Positions 52,540 to 60,503 of a stretch of DNA of 64,000 nucleotides are shown piece after piece (the stretch's first letter is position 1; each line of letters starts with the position of its first letter). Location: positions 5,772,501 to 5,836,500 of the forward strand of contig NZ_CP114200.1 in assembly GCF_029392895.1 (NCBI RefSeq), in the 5' to 3' direction. The notes beneath the pieces are model-generated. The model ran no database searches. It was not told the DNA's origin and saw only the letters and a program-made list of their open reading frames with translations. Made by a program: the position numbers and the translations under genes. The stretch comes from Streptomyces sp. 71268. Its GTDB lineage: Bacteria > Actinomycetota > Actinomycetes > Streptomycetales > Streptomycetaceae.

Positions 52540-52724
52540 CGTCGGAGTCCATCACCGGTCAGCACGAGCAGGCCCAACGTTGGTGTATGAGCCACGCGGC
52601 CCGCGACCATCCCGACGGCCGCCACCTGCGCTACACCGCCCACATCACCTTGCGGTGGCTGGCCACTCCCGGTGAGGACATCCGGGCCCATCGCACCGTA
52701 GGCGGGCGAAGGCGGGGAGCGTGA
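52540..52724 (+). pseudogene. 5'-truncated DUF7848-like gene
   Basis: Starts in mid-gene at the codon matching residue 41 of the protein at 50614 (SESITGQHEQAQRWC) and runs on through RYTAHITLRWLATPGEDI. One inserted C relative to the intact copy shifts the end, which stops at 52724. No start codon or ribosome site is available. It is the edge of the segmental duplication upstream of array C. Confidence 0.85.
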
Positions 52725-52860
52725 CGTGGCGTTAAGGCACACGCCAGGGTGACCCGTCCTCGGTGGCGGGCGGTTGCGCGCTCCAGGAGGCTGGTGTTGG
52801 CGTCCGGCTCACGTCTGGAGCGGCCGGCGGATACGCTGCGAACACCGTCCTGCCGGGAGG

Positions 52861-52958
52861 AAAGTGTGAGCGGTATGCCGAACTTGGGTGATAGGTCGGA
52901 GTTCGTGGAAGTTGCAAAAAACCGGGGTACCGCTCGATAAACCCGCAGGTCAATTGCT
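52861..52958 (+). promoter_or_regulatory. CRISPR leader of array C
   Basis: Nearly identical to leader B: GATAGGTCGGAGTTCGTGGA, then AGTTGCAAAAAACCGGGG and CCCGCAGGTCAATTGCT next to repeat 1. Confidence 0.85.
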
Positions 52959-53643
52959 CTGGTCCCCGCGCGCGCGGGGATGGCCCCGTCATCAACCTCG
53001 CGTCCGTGCGGGCGCGGAACTGGTCCCCGCGCGCGCGGGGATGGCCCGCACCTGGTCTCGGCAGAGCAGGAGATTGTGCACTGGTCCCCGCGCGCGCGGG
53101 GATGGCCCCCCGTTCGACTCGAACACCACGCGACGCATGAGCTGGTCCCCGCGCGCGCGGGGATGGCCCCGACTTCTACCAACCGGTCATCGCTGCTCTG
53201 TTCTGGTCCCCGCGCGCGCGGGGATGGCCCCAACCCGAGCTGTGCCGGATCGCCGCCTTGCGACTGGTCCCCGCGCGCGCGGGGATGGCCCCCATCGCGC
53301 CTTCTGCCACGGAAGGTCCTCCGCGCTGGTCCCCGCGCGCGCGGGGATGGCCCCTACATGGTGCAGAGCACGGCCCGTGACGTGCTCTGGTCCCCGCGCG
53401 CGCGGGGACGGACCCATTAAGGACACCGGAACGTTCCGGTGTCCCCTCTGGTCCCCGCGCGCGGGGATGGACCCGCCGTTACCTTCACGTACACCCACAA
53501 CGCGACCTGCCCCGCCTGCGGGGATGGACCCCGTACTGGTCACCGCCCCACGATGGTGGTGGGCTGGTTCCCGCGCGCGGGGATGGACCCGGCTCAGCCC
53601 GACCCAGAAGTTCACCCTGGTCCCCGCGCGCGGGGATGGCCAC
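52959..53643 (+). CRISPR. CRISPR array C, type I-E-like, 12 repeats, composite
   Basis: Repeats start at 52959, 53020, 53081, 53142, 53203, 53264, 53326, 53387, 53448, 53507, 53564 and 53617. Spacers are 32 bp except spacer 6 (33) and the last (26). Repeats 1-7 end GATGGCCC, while 8-11 end GAYGGACCC as in arrays A and D; repeat 12 is degenerate. Repeats 1-8 are 29 bp, later ones 25-27. Spacer 8 (53416-53447) holds a 24-bp perfect palindrome. Transcribed on the + strand. Confidence 0.95.
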
Positions 53644-53756
53644 CAAGAAAATGCGAGAAAGGACCTCGCCGTCAGCAACTGGCTCCCCGGCCCTATCCGG
53701 CCCCCGCGCCGCCGCAAAGCGCTGCCCAAGCCACCACACCCCCACCACCCCCGCAG

Positions 53757-54590
53757 CTACATCGTGGCCCGCCCCGAAGAGGCGTGCAGCGAACCGAGCA
53801 AGCTAAGCGCCTGGGCGCTGGGGCTGGCGGGTTCGGCCTGGTAGACGACGAGTTGTTGGCCGGGGGCGTCGCGTACGTCGAAGGTCTGGTAGGTGAGGGT
53901 CAGGGCGCCGACAGCGGGGTGGAGGAAGTGCTTGGCGTCCTGGGTCTTGCCGCGCACGGCGTGGGTGGCCCACAGGTGGGTGAAGTCCGTGCTGCGCTCG
54001 GTGAGGGTGTGGACGAGTTCCCGCAGTCGTGGGTTGTCCGGGTCGAGGCCGGCCGCCTGACGCAAGTGGGCCACGGTGGCCTGCGCCGTGCTGTTCCACC
54101 GCGAGTAGACCTGTCGTCCCGCTGGGTCGAGGAAGACCATGCGGGCCAGGTTGTCCGCCCGCTCGAAGGGTGAGTGCAGGGCCTCGGCCAGGGTGTTGGT
54201 CGCCAGGATGTCCAGGGTCCGGTTGATGACGAACGCCGGGGCGCCCGGGTAGCCGTCCAGCAGTTGGCGTAGGGCCGGGGTGACCCGGTCCGTGGTGTGG
54301 GTGAAATGGTTGTCCGGCGCTGTCCCAGCCAACCGGTGCAGATGCGCGTACGCGTCGGGGTCCAGCCGCAGCGCTCGGCCGAGCGCGTCGAGTACCTGGG
54401 CCGACGGGTGGCGTTCGCGTCCCTGTTCCAGGCGGGTGTAGTAGTCCACGTTCACCCCGGCCAGGACGGCGACCTCCTCACGACGCAACCCGGCGACTCT
54501 GCGGACGCCGTAACTCGCCATGTCGACATCCTCCGGCCGCAGCGCCGCTCTGCGCGCGCGGAGGAACTCTCCCAGGTGGTTGTCGGCCAT
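53757..54590 (-). CDS. XRE-family regulator with MmyB-like ligand domain
   Basis: 277 residues, ATG 54590. HTH: LGEFLRARRAALRPEDV, then VAGLRREEVAVLAGVNVDYYTRLEQGR, the signature of this actinobacterial family. The C-terminal MmyB-like PAS-fold domain includes PAFVINRTLDILATNTLAEAL and FLDPAGRQVYSRWNSTAQATVAHLRQ, proposed to bind fatty acyl ligands. It is divergent from the Atu4866-SDR operon with a 16-bp-arm inverted repeat between them, so it almost certainly controls that operon. Confidence 0.93.
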   Translation of the reverse strand: MADNHLGEFLRARRAALRPEDVDMASYGVRRVAGLRREEVAVLAGVNVDYYTRLEQGRERHPSAQVLDALGRALRLDPDAYAHLHRLAGTAPDNHFTHTTDRVTPALRQLLDGYPGAPAFVINRTLDILATNTLAEALHSPFERADNLARMVFLDPAGRQVYSRWNSTAQATVAHLRQAAGLDPDNPRLRELVHTLTERSTDFTHLWATHAVRGKTQDAKHFLHPAVGALTLTYQTFDVRDAPGQQLVVYQAEPASPSAQALSLLGSLHASSGRATM

Positions 54591-54615
54591 GTGTCCAGGC
54601 TAGGCCGCGGGGACG

Positions 54616-54652
54616 GTGTGTTGCCTGGGTGTGCCGCACCCAGGCAACACAC
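54616..54652. promoter_or_regulatory. 16-bp-arm inverted repeat, operator of the divergent MmyB/SDR locus
   Basis: Arms GTGTGTTGCCTGGGTG (54616-54631) and CACCCAGGCAACACAC (54637-54652) are perfectly complementary with a 5-base spacer. It lies 26 bases upstream of the regulator start and 80 bases before the Atu4866 gene, the ideal place to repress both. Confidence 0.88.
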
Positions 54653-54731
54653 AACCTGGTCGGCACCCCCCGACCTGCCCAGACTCGGTCGAGCAGACAG
54701 GCCCACGGGCCATGGACGAGGGGAGTGCGTC

Positions 54732-54998
54732 ATGACAGGGGACGCGGCGGATGGCGATGCCGACGTGGTCGGCATGTGGGTGACCGCGGATGGTCACATC
54801 CGCCAGGAGCTGCGGGCGGACGGCCGGTACGACGAGGCCCGAGGCAACCGCGACAGCGCGTACACGGGCCGCTACACGGTGACCGGCAACCACATCGACT
54901 ACGTCGACGACTCCGGGTTCACCGCCACGGGCGACATCCGTGACGGAGTGCTCTACCACGAGCACCTGGTGCTCTATCGAGAGGAATCGCAGGCATGA
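54732..54998 (+). CDS. Atu4866-domain protein
   Basis: 88 residues, ATG 54732 with GGGGAGTG upstream. Small beta-barrel-like Atu4866 family: VGMWVTADGHIRQELRADGRYDEARG, then GRYTVTGNHIDYVDDSGFTATGDI and VLYHEHLVLYRE. It often lies beside SDR oxidoreductases and MmyB regulators, as here. Overlaps the SDR gene by ATGA (54995-54998). Function unknown; perhaps a binding or stabilising partner of the SDR. Confidence 0.88.
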   Translation: MTGDAADGDADVVGMWVTADGHIRQELRADGRYDEARGNRDSAYTGRYTVTGNHIDYVDDSGFTATGDIRDGVLYHEHLVLYREESQA

Positions 54999-55729
54999 CA
55001 GAGACAGCCAAGGTCGTCGCGGTCACCGGGGCGAGCAGCGGAATCGGCGAGGCGACCGCCCGCCGGCTGGCCGCCGACGGACACAACCTGTTCCTCGGGG
55101 CGCGACGTACCGACCGTCTCGACGCCCTGACCAAGGAGATCACTGCTGCGGGCGGCAGCGCGGCGTTCCAGCGGCTGGACGTCACGGACGCCGCCGACGT
55201 ACGGGCCTTCGTGTCCGCCACCCGCGAGTGCTATGGCCGAGTAGACGTGGTGGTCAACAATGCGGGAGTGATGCCACTTTCGCCGCTGGAAGCGCTGAAG
55301 ACCGACGAGTGGGACCGGATGATCGACGTGAACGTGCGGGGAGTGCTGCACGGTATCGCCGCCGCCCTGCCCACGATGCGCGCCCAGGGCGGCGGGCACT
55401 TCGTGAACATCGCCTCCGTCGGCGCGTACGAGGTCTCACCCACCGCCGCCGTCTACTGCGCGACAAAGTTCGCCGTACGCGCCATCTCCGAGGGGCTACG
55501 CCAGGAGTCCGCCGGCGACATCAGGGTCACCCTCGTCTCCCCGGGCGTGACCGAGTCCGAACTCGCCGACACCATCTCGGACCCCGTGGCCAGGGAGGCC
55601 ATGCGCACCTACCGCGCTGTGGCCCTCCCCGCCTCCGCCATAGCGGACGCCATCGCCTACGCCATCTCCCAGCCCCCACAGGTCGACGTCAACGAAGTCG
55701 TCGTCCGCCCGGCCGCGAGTGCCCAGTAA
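54995..55729 (+). CDS. Short-chain dehydrogenase/reductase
   Basis: 244 residues. Classical SDR: cofactor motif VTGASSGIGEATAR (residues 10-23), VNNAGVMPLS, catalytic Ser in NIASVGAYE, and Tyr-x-x-x-Lys in VYCATKFAVRAISEGLRQE. Arg in LGARRTDR suggests NADP(H) preference. It reduces or oxidises a carbonyl/alcohol of unknown identity, probably inducible through the MmyB-type regulator next door. Confidence 0.93.
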   Translation: MTETAKVVAVTGASSGIGEATARRLAADGHNLFLGARRTDRLDALTKEITAAGGSAAFQRLDVTDAADVRAFVSATRECYGRVDVVVNNAGVMPLSPLEALKTDEWDRMIDVNVRGVLHGIAAALPTMRAQGGGHFVNIASVGAYEVSPTAAVYCATKFAVRAISEGLRQESAGDIRVTLVSPGVTESELADTISDPVAREAMRTYRAVALPASAIADAIAYAISQPPQVDVNEVVVRPAASAQ

Positions 55730-56071
55730 GCCTCGGTGGTGCTGTTCGTTTCGCTCGTGGGGGCGGCGTCAGCCGTGCTGATGCTGGCTTGCACGAACTC
55801 GCCCCGGCCCGCCTCTTGGCACGCGACTTCCCGAGGGGCGGGCGCCTTGGCGTTACGCCGAGGCGGGCCAGGCCCTCGCCTCGCTCGCCGGTTCGTACAC
55901 CGTCCGGGCTGCTTGCCGCGCCTGCCCTGGTGACTGTCGCGACGGCGAAGCCGGGTGAACGGGTCTTCGGGGTTGGGCAGTTGCGTGCCTTGAGGGCGCG
56001 TCTGGTGTCGGCAGTCGGTCTGCTTGTGGGGTGGACTGCGGATAGGCTGCGGAGGCTGGCTTGTCGGGAGG
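55730..56071. other. Intergenic region between SDR gene and leader D
   Basis: 340 bases with no gene that I can support. The right half (from about 56030) begins to resemble the region upstream of leaders B and C (GACTGCGGATAGGCTGCG against GGCCTGCGGATACGCTGCG), so the homologous leader block is longer than the core. No terminator stem noted. Confidence 0.45.
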
Positions 56072-56169
56072 TTGAGGTAAGCATTATGCCGAGCTTGGGC
56101 GATAGGTCGGAGTTCGCGGAAGTTGCAAAAAACCGGGGTACCGCGCGATGAACCCGCAGGTCAATTGCT
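56072..56169 (+). promoter_or_regulatory. CRISPR leader of array D
   Basis: Contains GATAGGTCGGAGTTCGCGGA, then AGTTGCAAAAAACCGGGG and CCCGCAGGTCAATTGCT before repeat 1. Closest to leaders B and C, with small changes (GATGAACCC for GATAAACCC). Confidence 0.85.
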
Positions 56170-56861
56170 CTGGTCCCCGCGCGCGCGGGGATGGACCCGG
56201 GTCACCAGCGATACGAAGTGAGCGTTCGCGCTGGTCCCCGCGCGCGCGGGGATGGACCCATGCTGCGCAAGCCCAGCCAGCGCGCCCCTGACTGGTCCCC
56301 GCGCGCGGGGATGGACCCACGGCCTGGCAGTGTGTGACGGTCAGGCGGTCCTGGTCCCCGCGCGCGCGGGGATGGACCCGCATCGGTGCATGCCGGCAGA
56401 AGGTCGAGGCGCTGGTCCCCGCGCGCGCGGGGATGGACCCACCCGGCCGCCGATGAGCTGGTGGGGCCGATACTGGTCCCCGCGCGCGGGGATGGACCCC
56501 GACCCTTCCCACCACGGCGCCCGACAACGCGCTGGTCCCCGCGCGCGGGGGGATGGACCCGCGAACTCCTCCGCCCAAGCCGCCGCAGCGCTCTGGTCCC
56601 CGCCCGCGCGGGGATGGACCCCGCGACACCGAGAGGCGGCGCCCCGTGCTGGACTGCTCCCCGCGCGCGCGGGGATGGACCCGGCGTACCCGTTCACGTC
56701 CCGTCGTCGTACTACTGGTGCCCGCGCGCGGGGATGGACCCGGCCGTCGGCCCGGACCTGGCGGACTTTCGGGCTGGTCCCCCCCCGCGCGCGGGGATGC
56801 CCCCCTGTGGGGGCCAGGCCAAGCCGCTTCGCGCTGGCCCCCCGCCCACACGGGGCACCCC
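56170..56861 (+). CRISPR. CRISPR array D, type I-E-like, 12 repeats
   Basis: Repeats start at 56170, 56231, 56292, 56351, 56412, 56473, 56532, 56593, 56654, 56715, 56774 and 56834. Spacers are 32 bp until the last interval, which is about 30. Repeats end GATGGACCC. The core alternates between CGCGCGCG (29 bp: 1, 2, 4, 5) and CGCGCG (27 bp: 3, 6, 10). Repeat 7 has two extra G, repeat 9 starts CTGCTCC, and repeats 11-12 are badly degraded. The last unit touches the stop codon of the convergent GNAT gene at 56862. Transcribed on the + strand. Confidence 0.95.
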
Positions 56862-57737
56862 TCACCCACCCACCCCCTCCCGACACACATCCCGCACCTC
56901 GCCCAACGGCTGGAACCCAGCCGACGCGTATGTCGCCACCGCGCCGACGTTGGACGTCGGGGTGCTGACCAGTGCGCTGGAGGAGCCCAGCTCCCGCAGG
57001 GTGATCGCGGCGGCGAGGGTGATGGCCTTGCCGCAGCCGCGGCCTCGGTGGTCGTGGTGGACGCCCATCGGCTCCAGCACGCCGGGCTTGCCCGGGCCCG
57101 CCGACCAGACGGTCACCGTTGCCACCGCCTCGCCGTGGGCGTCGTACGCGAGCAGGCAACGGGCGTCGGCGTACGGTAGGCCGGCGGCCATCGCGTGCCA
57201 GCGTTCGGCCGTGAACGTCGACCCGCCGAACGACGCCCGCTGCACCTCGGCCCGTGCCCGCGCCCGTTCCGGGCCGACCACCTCGATCCGTACGGCCGGG
57301 TCCTCCACCGGCTCCGAGAGGTCGCGGCGCAGGGGGGTCCACGGCTCGTCGGGGTGCCAGCCCGCCGCGGGCAGCAGGTCCTGGAGCAGCGCGTCCATCG
57401 GGGCCTCGACACACACCCGTTCCGCCGGCAGCACGCCGCGCTCCGGCGCGGTCAGGTCCGTGACCAGCTGGTGGCCCAGCTCCTCGTCGGCCCGTACGTC
57501 GGGTGCGGTCGTCATCCGCAGCAGGGTGGGGCCGTCCAACAGGCCCACGGCGAGCAGCCGCCCGTCCCGTCGCCAGGTGCGTACCGCGGCGGCCGTGGCC
57601 TTGGCGCCGAACCGCCAGTACCAGCCCAGGTCCCCGGGGTGGAGCTGCGTCGCGGCCCCGTCCTCCTGCCATTCCCGCAGCTCGGCCACGGCCTCGCCCA
57701 GCCCGTCAACGTCCGGTGTGCCCAGCACGATCGCCAT
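56862..57737 (-). CDS. GNAT-family N-acetyltransferase
   Basis: 291 residues, ATG 57737. Two-part GNAT: a divergent N-half (GLGEAVAELREWQEDGAATQLHPGDLGWYWRFG) and a C-half with the acetyl-CoA motif PMGVHHDHRGRGCGKAITLAAAITLRELG, then TPTSNVGAVATYASAGFQPLG. The C-terminus (VCREGVGG) ends right at the distal edge of array D, so the array may have invaded or trimmed its downstream flank. Acceptor unknown. Confidence 0.87.
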   Translation of the reverse strand: MAIVLGTPDVDGLGEAVAELREWQEDGAATQLHPGDLGWYWRFGAKATAAAVRTWRRDGRLLAVGLLDGPTLLRMTTAPDVRADEELGHQLVTDLTAPERGVLPAERVCVEAPMDALLQDLLPAAGWHPDEPWTPLRRDLSEPVEDPAVRIEVVGPERARARAEVQRASFGGSTFTAERWHAMAAGLPYADARCLLAYDAHGEAVATVTVWSAGPGKPGVLEPMGVHHDHRGRGCGKAITLAAAITLRELGSSSALVSTPTSNVGAVATYASAGFQPLGEVRDVCREGVGG

Positions 57738-57841
57738 GGCGTCGATCCCACACCACCGCGCCGATCGCGCGCACCTGGATATCGGCCGGCGGGTCTCGGG
57801 GCCGGCATCACCGTGGAACAGGCCCGCCGCCCCAGCCCGTG

Positions 57842-59029
57842 TCAGGCGGCCCGCGAACGACCGAACAGGCCGGCGCCCAGCGGGCGTTGGGCGTCGAAGC
57901 CGGGGAGGATGAGGAAGGTCGCGCTGGCGGTCGTGGTGGTGAAGGGCAGCAGCGCGTCGGAGGTGTCCATGTGGGTGAGGGTGGCGGTGAAGGTCCGCAA
58001 CTCGTTCTGGAAGCTGATGAACAGCAGCCCGGGGGCCGGGTCGTCGATGCCGTAGGAGCGGCGGAGCATGAGGCCGACGCCGACCGCGGTGGCGTGCGCC
58101 CGGCGCGCGTGGGCGTCGGCGGGGACGAGGTAGCGCCCGTCCGGTGTCTTGGCCCCGAGTTCCGGGCCCGAGGCGGCGCTGCCGCCGGAGAGCGGGACGC
58201 CGCTGGCCCGCCGCCGCCCGAAGACCGCCTCCTGCTCGGCCACGGACAGGGCGGCGAACCGTGGCAGGTCGAGTTCCATCCGGCGCAGTACGGCCAGGGT
58301 GCCACCGGCGACCTCGGGGGGCCCGGCCAGCCACAGGTCGCGTTCCCGCTCGGCGGCGCTGTGCGGGCCGATGATGCCGTCGACGAAGCCGAGCGGGTTG
58401 CGGGGCGCGGTACGGCCCTCGCCGACAGGCACGTTCGCCCCGCGGCGCGCGGACTGGCGCCAGCGTTCGCGGACGCGGTCGCCGGCCTGGTCGGCGAGCG
58501 CGGCGGCGGCGATCGGGAGGAGCAGCGGGTCGCTGGCGCAGAGCTGGAGCAGCAGGTCGCCGCCGTCGGCCCCGGGGGCGATCCGTTCGCGGGAGAAGCG
58601 GGGCAGGTCACTCGCGCCGGGCAGCGAGGCGCCGACCGCGCGTACCAGCCGGGGGCCCACGCCGACGGTCACGGTCAGGTCGCCCGGCTCCAGGCCGAGG
58701 AGGCGCGGGTCGGTGCCCGAGCTGAGCGTGCGGATGGCGCGGCCGAGTTCGGCCAGGAGCGGGCCGGGAGCCACGCCGGTGTCGAGGTCGGCGACCACGG
58801 CGAGCAGGTGGGGTTGGGCGGGTTCGGGGAGCGTGATGCCCGCCTGGTGGCGGCCCGTCGCGGAGACCGGCACCGGGGTGGCCGCCGAGGTGGCCTCCGG
58901 GGTGGCGGCGTGCCGGCCCGGCTGGGCGGAGTCCGCCGTGCAGCCCGCGGTCAGGCTGGCGGCCACCAGGGCGCCGGTGGCGTCGAGGAACGTGCGGCGG
59001 GACGGCTGGCGATCGGCTCGGCGGCGCAT
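57842..59029 (-). CDS. Tat-exported DyP-type heme peroxidase
   Basis: 395 residues, ATG 59029. Tat signal with SRRTFLDATGALVAASLTAGC; the Cys gives a lipobox-like end, so it may also be lipid-anchored. The DyP domain has the distal GxxDG motif in NPLGFVDGIIGP, the probable proximal His region DAHARRAH, and the family block MLRRSYGI followed by GLLFISFQNEL. It oxidises dyes, phenolics or other substrates with H2O2 outside the membrane. The EfeB-like layout suggests a possible heme/iron role, but no efeU/O gene is adjacent. Confidence 0.9.
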   Translation of the reverse strand: MRRRADRQPSRRTFLDATGALVAASLTAGCTADSAQPGRHAATPEATSAATPVPVSATGRHQAGITLPEPAQPHLLAVVADLDTGVAPGPLLAELGRAIRTLSSGTDPRLLGLEPGDLTVTVGVGPRLVRAVGASLPGASDLPRFSRERIAPGADGGDLLLQLCASDPLLLPIAAAALADQAGDRVRERWRQSARRGANVPVGEGRTAPRNPLGFVDGIIGPHSAAERERDLWLAGPPEVAGGTLAVLRRMELDLPRFAALSVAEQEAVFGRRRASGVPLSGGSAASGPELGAKTPDGRYLVPADAHARRAHATAVGVGLMLRRSYGIDDPAPGLLFISFQNELRTFTATLTHMDTSDALLPFTTTTASATFLILPGFDAQRPLGAGLFGRSRAA

Positions 59030-59119
59030 GGCGTGCAGCGTGCCACACCCGAATCCGCGCCCGCTGGTCAACCCGGCTTTTCCGGGGAGGAATTGGGAGC
59101 ACCGTGCCAGACTGGGATC

Positions 59120-60472
59120 ATGCCTCGATTAGCTCTTCGCGTGTGTGCGGCGGTAGTGGGCACGCTGACACTGGTGGCCGGCTGCGGCGGTGATGGTGGC
59201 GGTGGCGGCGACGACTCGCGCGAGGGCCGGCGCCCGGCCGGCGCGCACGTCACGATCCGCGTACCGGCCGACGCCCCGACGATCTCGGCCGCGGTCTCCC
59301 TGGCCCAACCCGGCGACCTGGTGCTGGTCGCCCCCGGCGTCTACCACGAGTCGGTGCGGATCGACCGGCCGCGCGTCACCCTGCGTGGCGTCTCCCGGGA
59401 CAAGGTCGTCATCGACGGGCGGTCGCGGCAGCCCAACGGCGTCCTCGTCTCCGCGCCCGGCGTGGCCGTGCAGAACCTGACCGTGCGGAACAACACGCAG
59501 AACGGGGTCCTGATCACCGGCTCGGCGAAGGCCGCCGCCGGCCTGCCGGGGTCGGGGGACGGCTACGACACCGGCGACGAGCCCGTCACCTTCCTGAAAT
59601 CGTTCCTGGTCTCGCACGTGACCGCGACCCGCAACGGCCTGTACGGCATCTACGCGTTCTCCGCCCAGAACGGCGTCATCGCGCACAGCTACGCGTCCGG
59701 CGGCGCCGACTCGGGGATCTACGTCGGCCAGTGCAAGCCCTGCAACATCGTGGTCCGGGACAACGTCGCCGAACTGAACGCGGTGGGTTACGAGGGCACC
59801 AACGCCAGCGAGGACATGTACGTGGTCCGCAACCGCCTGGTCGGCAACCGGGTCGGGCTGACCACCAACTCCAACCACCAGGAGAAGCTGCTCCCGCAGA
59901 AGGGTTCCGTCATCGCCGGCAACCTGATCGCCGCCAACCAGCAGGCGGCCACCCCGCAGCAGGCCGACGGCGGGTGGGGCGTCGGGATCGGCATCGACGG
60001 CGGCAGCGACAACCAGGTCGTCCGCAACCGCGTCGCCGGCCACCGCAACGCCGGGCTGGTGCTCACCGCGACCGCCGACATCCCCACGCTCGCCAACCGC
60101 ATCACGGACAACACGTTCACCGACAACGCCGTCGACGTCGGCTGGACGTTCCCCACCGCGACGCCGCGCCGGGGCAACTGTCTGCGCGGCAACGAGCTGC
60201 GCAAGACCGTGCCCGCCCGGCTCGCGACCACCGCGGCCTGCCCGGTGCCGGCCGGGACGTCCTCGCCGACCGGCACGTGGCCGGCGCCGACGGCGCCCGG
60301 TGGCATCCCGTTCACCGAGGTCGCGGCGCCCGCCCCGCAACCGCAGTTCCCCGACGCGGCCACGGCGGGCGCCACCACCGTGCCGCCCGTCCCCGCGCTG
60401 CCGAGGACGGCGGACATCCCGCTGCCACCGGTCTCCCTGCTCGCCGCCAACGCCCGGGTGCGGGCGTCCTGA
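59120..60472 (+). CDS. Parallel beta-helix (pectate-lyase-fold) lipoprotein
   Basis: 450 residues, ATG 59120. Lipoprotein signal ending LVAGC, then a Gly/Asp linker and a right-handed beta-helix of PbH1-type repeats: TISAAVSLAQPGDLVLVAPGVYHESV, VRNNTQNGVLITG, ATRNGLYGIYAF, VRDNVAELNAVGYEG, VVRNRVAGHRNAGLVL. It resembles NosD/periplasmic copper-binding or carbohydrate-active families; no catalytic set can be assigned. The C-terminal ~70 residues are Pro/Ala/Thr-rich. Divergent from the DyP gene by 90 bases. Confidence 0.88.
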   Translation: MPRLALRVCAAVVGTLTLVAGCGGDGGGGGDDSREGRRPAGAHVTIRVPADAPTISAAVSLAQPGDLVLVAPGVYHESVRIDRPRVTLRGVSRDKVVIDGRSRQPNGVLVSAPGVAVQNLTVRNNTQNGVLITGSAKAAAGLPGSGDGYDTGDEPVTFLKSFLVSHVTATRNGLYGIYAFSAQNGVIAHSYASGGADSGIYVGQCKPCNIVVRDNVAELNAVGYEGTNASEDMYVVRNRLVGNRVGLTTNSNHQEKLLPQKGSVIAGNLIAANQQAATPQQADGGWGVGIGIDGGSDNQVVRNRVAGHRNAGLVLTATADIPTLANRITDNTFTDNAVDVGWTFPTATPRRGNCLRGNELRKTVPARLATTAACPVPAGTSSPTGTWPAPTAPGGIPFTEVAAPAPQPQFPDAATAGATTVPPVPALPRTADIPLPPVSLLAANARVRAS

Positions 60473-60503
60473 CCGGCGTCGACAACGCCCGCGATCGATA
60501 CAG

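Larger units (their letters stand above)
52540..52958 (+). repeat. Segmental duplication, copy 2 (truncated DUF7848 gene plus leader C)
   Basis: Counterpart of 50735-51152. The left boundary is sharp at 52539/52540, where homology begins inside both genes. The right end runs into repeat 1 of array C. See the findings for the inferred recombination. Confidence 0.88.

Noticed and set aside
46746..56169. Possible cas genes between or near the arrays
   Set aside because: Every plausible gene between the arrays was read; none shows Cas1, Cas2, Cas3 helicase/HD, Cas5/6/7 RAMP or Cas8/Cse2 features. The P-loop protein at 47013 is a small kinase-like ATPase, not Cas3.
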